58,911 nt of DNA. Origin: Hydrogenophilus sp. (lineage in GTDB: Bacteria; Pseudomonadota; Gammaproteobacteria; Burkholderiales; Rhodocyclaceae). Location: positions 1-58,911 of the forward strand of contig JAOAEZ010000009.1 in NCBI GenBank assembly GCA_026416515.1, given 5' to 3'. How positions within the stretch are numbered: the stretch's first letter is position 1; the number at the start of each line of letters is the position of its first letter. Positions 54,298-58,911 of this stretch are shown here, piece after piece. The notes under the pieces are model-generated. The model was given only the letters and a program-made list of their open reading frames with translations. It was not told the DNA's origin and searched no databases. The position numbers and the translations under genes are program-made.

Positions 54298-55130
54298 CTG
54301 CCCCCGAAATCACCGCCGAAGACTTCGCCAAATTCCGCGAATTCTTCTATCGCAAAACCGGCATCTACTTCGACGACTCCAAACGCTACTTTGTAGACAA
54401 GCGCCTCATCGAACGCATTCACGCCACTGGTGCGGGTGACTTTCGCCGCTACTTCAACCTCATCCGTTTTCAAGCCTCCGGGGAAGAACTTCAAAACCTC
54501 ATCAACCTCATGACCGTCAACGAAACCTACTTTTTTCGGGAAGAGTACCAATTCAAATGTCTCGTCCGCTCGATCCTTCCCGAAATCACACGTCGCAAAA
54601 AGCCGGGCCATCCCATCCGCATCTGGTCCATTCCCTCCGCCACTGGCGAAGAACCCTACTCGATCGCCATCTACCTCCTCGAAAACTGGCCCCTCCTCGA
54701 CCAATGGGACGTCGAAATCCTCTCCTCCGACATCGACACCGACGCGCTCGCCAAAGCCCGGGAAGGGATCTACGCGTACCGCTCCCTCCAATACCTTCCC
54801 GCCTCCCTCCTTCAAAAATACTTTACCCCCCTCCCCTCCGGCCACTACCAAATCTCTCCGATGCTGCGCGATGTCGTCCAATTCTCGCAAGTAAATCTCA
54901 TCGACCCCGTGCAAACCGGGTACTACCGTCGTCTCGACGTCATCTTCTGTCGCAACCTTCTCATCTACTTCGACGACCGCTCGCGCGCCCAAGCCGCGCA
55001 AAACCTCTACGACGCCCTCAACCCCGGCGGCTATCTCTGCCTCGGCCACTCCGAATCGATGAGTCGGATTACCTCCCTCTTCGAAATCGTCAAATTCCCC
55101 GAAGCGATCATCTATCGAAAACCGGAGTAA
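54294..55130 (+). CDS. cheR: Chemotaxis protein methyltransferase CheR
   Basis: SAM-dependent methylation of receptor glutamates. N-terminal helical domain (~1-80), then the catalytic domain with TVNETYFFREEYQF, the SAM-binding IWSIPSATGEEPYSIAIYL, SDIDTDAL, FCRNLLIYFD and GHSESM. Length 278 aa is standard. No C-terminal pentapeptide for CheR docking is seen on the soluble receptor. Confidence 0.96.
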   Translation: MTAPEITAEDFAKFREFFYRKTGIYFDDSKRYFVDKRLIERIHATGAGDFRRYFNLIRFQASGEELQNLINLMTVNETYFFREEYQFKCLVRSILPEITRRKKPGHPIRIWSIPSATGEEPYSIAIYLLENWPLLDQWDVEILSSDIDTDALAKAREGIYAYRSLQYLPASLLQKYFTPLPSGHYQISPMLRDVVQFSQVNLIDPVQTGYYRRLDVIFCRNLLIYFDDRSRAQAAQNLYDALNPGGYLCLGHSESMSRITSLFEIVKFPEAIIYRKPE

Positions 55131-55133
55131 CCC

Positions 55134-55523
55134 ATGAACCCCTCCCCTCGAATCCTCATCGTTGACGATGCTGCCACTGTCCGCATGTTCCACCGCGTCA
55201 TCCTTCTCGAAGCCGGCTACACCGTCGATGAAGCGGTAAACGGCGTCGAAGCCCTCGAAAAGGCCATCGCCGCCCCCTACGATCTCTACCTCGTCGACGT
55301 CAATATGCCCAAACTCGACGGCTACAATTTCCTCCGTCGTCTTCGTCAAGAGCCGATCCCCCAAGTCCCCGCGATCATGATCACCACCGAAGCCCAACCG
55401 CAAGACCGGCGCAAGGCCCTCGAAGCGGGAGCCAACTTCTACCTCATCAAGCCCGCCAAACCCGAACTCCTCCAAACGCTCTGCCAAATCCTCACCACAC
55501 ATCGCGAAAGGAGCGCCCCATGA
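55134..55523 (+). CDS. cheY: CheY-like response regulator (first copy)
   Basis: Single receiver domain of 129 aa: acidic pair DD (11-12), phospho-acceptor D55 in YLVDVNMPKLDG, conserved Thr in MITTEA and Lys in YLIKPAKP. There is no output domain. It lies between cheR and cheA, overlapping the cheA start by 4 bases. Confidence 0.94.
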   Translation: MNPSPRILIVDDAATVRMFHRVILLEAGYTVDEAVNGVEALEKAIAAPYDLYLVDVNMPKLDGYNFLRRLRQEPIPQVPAIMITTEAQPQDRRKALEAGANFYLIKPAKPELLQTLCQILTTHRERSAP

Positions 55524-58085
55524 ACCAGCAACTCCTTCAAGCCTTCCTTGCGGAAGCGCGCGACTTCCTCCAAGCCATTGGCGAGCGCCTTATGCAGCTC
55601 GAGGCCGACCCCACCAACCCCGAGCTCCTCACCGACCTCTTCCGCTACGTTCACACCCTCAAGGGCAACTCGGGGCTCTTCGACCTCCCGGCGATGACCC
55701 AACTCCTCCACGCCGCCGAAGACCTCATGGACGCTGTCCGCTCCGGTCGCACCCCTTTCACCTCCACCATCGCCGACCTCCTTCTCGACGCCATGGACCG
55801 CGTCGGCGCGATGCTCGACGAACTCGAAACCACCGGTACTCTCTCCCCCGCCCACACCGAACCCGTTCAAGCCCACATCGCCCGTCTCCGCTCCCTCCTC
55901 GTCGCCCCCCCTGCCGAACCCTCCGTCGCCCCCCCCCCCAAACCCCCCCCGCCGCTCTAAAAAAGACCCCACCTCCCCTGACGACACCTCCCCCTCCTCA
56001 GGCAACGCCTCCCCCCCTTCAGACGACACCTCCCCATCCTCAGACAACGCCTCCCCCTCCTCAGACACCCCCACCCCCTCCGCGGTCTCCCCCGCCCTCC
56101 TCCCCCCTCACCTCCTCGCCGACCTCACCGCCCGCCACCGTCAAGGCGAACCCCTCTGGCTGCTCACCTACACCCCCGAACCCGAATCCTTCTACAAAGG
56201 CGAGGACCCCTTCCATCAAGCCCGCACCACCCCGGGCCTCCTCTGGGGCTGGGCCGAACCGATCGACCCCTGGCCCCCTCTTCCCCAACTCGACCCCTAC
56301 CGCAGCAACCTCCGCTACCACCTCATCACCAACGCCCCCCGCGACCAGATCCTCCACTACTACCGTTACATTCCCGACCAAATCGAGATTCGTCCCCTCT
56401 CCCTCCCCCCTACCCCCGCTCTCCCCACTCTTCCCGAAACCCACCGCGCGCTCCTCACCGACCTCCTCGCTGCCCAGCGTGAAATCCTAGAGCTCCCCGC
56501 CACCGACCCCTCCGCCGTCGGTCGGCTCACTGCGGTCGCCGCCACCCTTCGCTCCATCCTCACCTACCTCAACCTTCCCTCCCGCGACCTAGACGAAGCC
56601 CTAGCCGCCGCCTGTGCCGCCCGTAGCGGCGAACCCCTCAAAGAATGGCTCCACCGCGCGCACCTCTTTGCCCTCCTCAGCCAAACGCCTCCCCCCGAGG
56701 CTCCTCTATCGCCCCCCTCAACCCCACCCGAACCCCCCTCAACCCCCTCTCCTCAACTCTGCTTCCCACAACCCCAAGCCGCCCCCCCAACCCCTGCGCT
56801 CGCCGCTCCTCCCTCCTCCTCTCCGGAACCCCACCCCCCCCTCTCCTCCCCCCCCACCGCTGCTCCTCATCCCCCCGCCGACGAACCCACGGCGGCACCC
56901 CCCTCTGCCCCCAAGCTCCTCAAAGTCGATCAATCCCGTATCGACCGCCTCATGAATCTCATCGGCGAGATGGTGGTCGCCAAAAACAGCCTTCCCTACC
57001 TCGCCAAGCGTGCGGAAGAGCACTTCGGCGTTCGCGAACTCGGCCGAGAGATCAAAGCCCACTACGCCGTCATCAACCGCATCGCGGAAGAGATGCAAGA
57101 CGCCATCATGCAAATTCGCATGCTCCCTGTCTCCTTTGTCACGCAGCGCTTCCCCCGTCTCGTCCGCGATCTCTCCCGCAAACTCGGCAAAGAGGTCGAC
57201 CTCATCCTCGAAGGCGAAGAGACCGAAGCCGACAAAACCATCATCGAATCCCTTGCCGACCCCCTCATCCACCTCATTCGCAACGCCCTAGACCACGGCA
57301 TCGAACCCCCTACCGAACGCCAAGCCGCTGGCAAACCCCCCAAAGGCCGTCTTCTCATCCGCGCCCGTCAAGAATCGGACCGCGTCCTCATTGAAGTCTC
57401 CGACGACGGCCGTGGAATTGACCCCAACAAAATCAAACAAAAAGCCTACGCGCTCGGCATGATCGACGAATCTCGCCTCGAACGCCTCACCGACACCGAC
57501 GCCCTTCACCTCATCTTCCTCCCTGGTCTCTCCACCGCCCCTCAGATCTCCGACCTCTCCGGTCGTGGGGTCGGCATGGACGTCGTCAAAACCGCAGTCG
57601 AAGCGGTCGGTGGCACCATCTCCCTCTCCAGCACCCTCGGTCGCGGCACCACCGTTCGACTCTCCCTTCCCCTCTCCCTTGCCGTCACCAACGTCATGAT
57701 CATCGAAGCCGACCGCCAAACCTTTGGCATCCCGATGGACCTCGTCGTTGAAACCGTCCGTCTCCCCGCCGCGGAACTGCGCCAAGTCAAGGACCGCACC
57801 GTCGCCCTCCTTCGCGGCCAAATCGTCCCCCTCATTGCCCTCCACGACCTCCTCGCCCTCTCCGCCCGTCCTCAACCCAACGTCGACGGCGAATATGCGA
57901 TCCTCGTCGTCCGCGTCGGCGCCGCCTCCGTCGGGCTTATCGTCGACGCCTTTGCCGAAGTCGTCGACGTCATCCTCAAACCCCTCCCCGGTGCCCTCTC
58001 CCAACTCCCCCACTACGCCGGCGCTGCCCTCCTCGGCGACGGCTCTGTTCTCCTCATCCTCAACCCCAAAGCCCTCATCGCATAA
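55520..58085 (+). CDS. cheA: Chemotaxis histidine kinase CheA, interrupted by a poly-C frameshift
   Basis: Read as given, the gene is in two frames. 55520-55960 encodes the Hpt domain (H45 in YVHTLKGNSG) and stops after a Pro run. The other frame is open from before the C tract (55929-55939) to 58085 and encodes a P2-like domain (LWLLTYTPEPESFYKGEDP), a Pro-rich linker, dimerisation, HATPase (LIRNALDHGIEPP, DDGRGID, GRGVGMDVVK) and CheW-like P5. Removing one C restores one frame of about 854 codons. This suggests phase variation, a real mutation or a base-call error. AAAGGAG precedes the ATG. Confidence 0.9.
55929..55939. repeat. 11-C homopolymer at the cheA frameshift
   Basis: Eleven C, then AAA, then eight C, within the Pro-rich linker after the Hpt domain. 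Loss of one C, or gain of two, joins the two parts of cheA. Confidence 0.9.
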
Positions 58086-58094
58086 GGAGTTCCC

Positions 58095-58325
58095 ATGACC
58101 GACCAACCCCTCAAGCTCCAAGGAACCATCTCGGTAGAAGAAGCCGAAACCCTCCTTCAACAACTCACCGCCACCCCCCACCCCATGGTAGACTTATCCA
58201 CGCTTCACCACCCCCACGCGGCGATCCTTCAGATCCTCGCCGCTGTAAAGCCCCGCGTCGTCGCCTGGCCTGCCGACCCCGCCCTCGAAGCCTGGCTGCG
58301 GCCCCTTCTCGGAGAGGCAACATGA
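58095..58325 (+). CDS. Small STAS-like protein
   Basis: 76-aa protein with the pattern of a minimal STAS/MlaB-type domain: LQGTISVEEAETLLQQL, PHPMVDLSTLHHPHAAILQILAAV, and a final helix WLRPLLGEA. The segment VDLSTL stands where STAS domains have V-D-x-S. AAGGAG precedes the ATG; it overlaps the following cheY by 4 bases. A scaffold or anti-regulator role in this operon is possible. Confidence 0.72.
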   Translation: MTDQPLKLQGTISVEEAETLLQQLTATPHPMVDLSTLHHPHAAILQILAAVKPRVVAWPADPALEAWLRPLLGEAT

Positions 58326-58690
58326 AAAAAACCATCCTCATCGTCGACGACTCCACGGTAATGCTCCAAAGCCTCAAAATGACGCTGGAGACCGGCGGCT
58401 ACGCCGTCGAAAGCGCCCGCGACGGCAGCGAAGCCCTCCAACGTATCCAAGCCGGCCTTCGTCCCGCCTGCATCATCACCGACCTCAACATGCCCAAAAT
58501 GGACGGCCTCTCCTTCATCCGCTCCGTCCGCCCCCTCCTCCGTTTCACCCCTATCCTCATCCTCACCACCGAATCCCAAGCCGCCAAACGCGACGAAGCC
58601 AAACGTCTCGGCGCCACCGGCTGGCTCACCAAACCCGTCTCCGGAAGCGACCTCCTCAACGTCCTCAAACAAGTCCTCCCCGGGAGCTAA
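58322..58690 (+). CDS. cheY: CheY-like response regulator (second copy)
   Basis: Single receiver domain, 122 aa: D9/D10, phospho-acceptor D54 in CIITDLNMPKMDG, Thr in LILTTES and Lys in GWLTKPVSG. It lies between the STAS-like gene and the 19-C tract. It differs clearly from the copy at 55134, so the system has two outputs or one output and one phosphate sink. Confidence 0.94.
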   Translation: MKKTILIVDDSTVMLQSLKMTLETGGYAVESARDGSEALQRIQAGLRPACIITDLNMPKMDGLSFIRSVRPLLRFTPILILTTESQAAKRDEAKRLGATGWLTKPVSGSDLLNVLKQVLPGS

Positions 58691-58692
58691 CC

Positions 58693-58820
58693 ATGCCCCT
58701 CTCCATTTTCGCCCCCCCCCCCCCCCCCCCTCAAACACTACCCGTAGGGCCAACCTCCCCGAACCCACGATGCGCCTGCTCCCTCCCTTCCGCCACCTCC
58801 ACCTCAAGGAGCTCTCGATG
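58693..58820 (+). CDS. Possible short reading frame over the 19-C tract
   Basis: An ATG two bases after the cheY stop opens a frame of about 41 codons (MPLSIFAPPPPPPQ...) whose TGA overlaps the ATG of the next gene. With one C more it would fuse in frame to that gene. It may be a leader, an alternative N-terminus or chance; it has no ribosome-binding site of note. Confidence 0.3.
58712..58730. repeat. 19-C homopolymer before the last gene
   Basis: Nineteen C in a row between the second cheY and the last gene, 87 bases before the last gene's ATG. Its length makes slippage likely both in the cell and in sequencing. Confidence 0.92.
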
Positions 58821-58911
58821 ACCGACTCCCTCCCAATCGAAAAGCGCATCGCCCCCCGCTGGAAGGGCCTCATCCTCTCCGCCGCGATCGCCTTTGTCCT
58901 CACCCCTCTCG
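58818..58911 (+). CDS. Start of a membrane protein, cut by the window end (possible membrane receptor)
   Basis: The ATG at 58818 has AAGGAG in front. Only ~31 residues are seen: a charged start (TDSLPIEKRIAPRWKG) then the first hydrophobic segment (LILSAAIAFVLTPL). The short cytoplasmic start plus one helix and the operon context suggest a membrane chemoreceptor or sensor, but this cannot be confirmed. Confidence 0.6.
   Translation, partial: MTDSLPIEKRIAPRWKGLILSAAIAFVLTPL

Overview
The window reads as chromosomal DNA of a free-living, motile, respiring diazotrophic betaproteobacterium. The evidence is a System I cytochrome c maturation operon, a NifL/NifA pair of the gamma/beta type, a very large fused FAD/Fe-S dehydrogenase of a kind I know mainly from betaproteobacteria, and an Rnf complex tied to nif. 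Rhodocyclales or Hydrogenophilales relatives are possible, but I cannot fix the genus from sequence alone. The plus strand is visibly C-rich and G-poor whichever strand the genes lie on.

Region 1 (1-13855). A YihY-like membrane protein is followed on the minus strand by ahpF, a pyruvyl-transferase-like gene and ccmABCDEFGHI, tightly packed or overlapping. ahpC lies upstream of ahpF, separated by a strong terminator, and has its own sigma70-like promoter and an inverted repeat at the predicted transcription start. Next come a SIR2-like gene and draT on the minus strand, divergent from nifH.

Region 2 (13849-44049) is a compact nitrogen-fixation island: nifHDK-nifT-fdx-nafY-small orf; nifLA (minus); rnfABCDGEH; the minus-strand operon nifB-fdx-fdx-fesII-nifQ-draG; an unrecognised 325-aa gene and nifENX-rseC-nifX-associated-fdxB-orf145-apbE; and nifUSVWZ. 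I located six -24/-12 sigma54 promoters (nifH, rnfA, nifB, the 325-aa orf, nifE, nifU). Each has a TGT-N10-ACA NifA site upstream; nifB and the divergent orf share a pair. The genes supply nitrogenase, its FeMo-cofactor and Fe-S assembly, electron delivery (Rnf, five ferredoxin-like proteins, ApbE flavinylation), O2 protection (FeSII) and post-translational switch-off (DraT/DraG).

Region 3 (44138-48040) is one 1300-aa FAD-linked dehydrogenase fused to Fe-S and CCG domains, with its own sigma70-like promoter.

Region 4 (48150-end) is an unusual chemosensory operon: a ParA-like ATPase, a membrane-free receptor with two signalling tips, a triple-CheW protein, CheB, a HEAT-repeat protein, CheR, CheY, CheA, a small STAS-like protein, a second CheY and the start of a membrane protein. 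cheA is split by an 11-C tract, and a 19-C tract precedes the last gene, which points to slipped-strand phase variation (or homopolymer sequencing errors). The ParA plus soluble-receptor arrangement resembles systems that partition cytoplasmic chemoreceptor clusters. I saw no tRNA, rRNA, CRISPR array, insertion sequence or integrase, and no gene-free stretch longer than about 290 bases.
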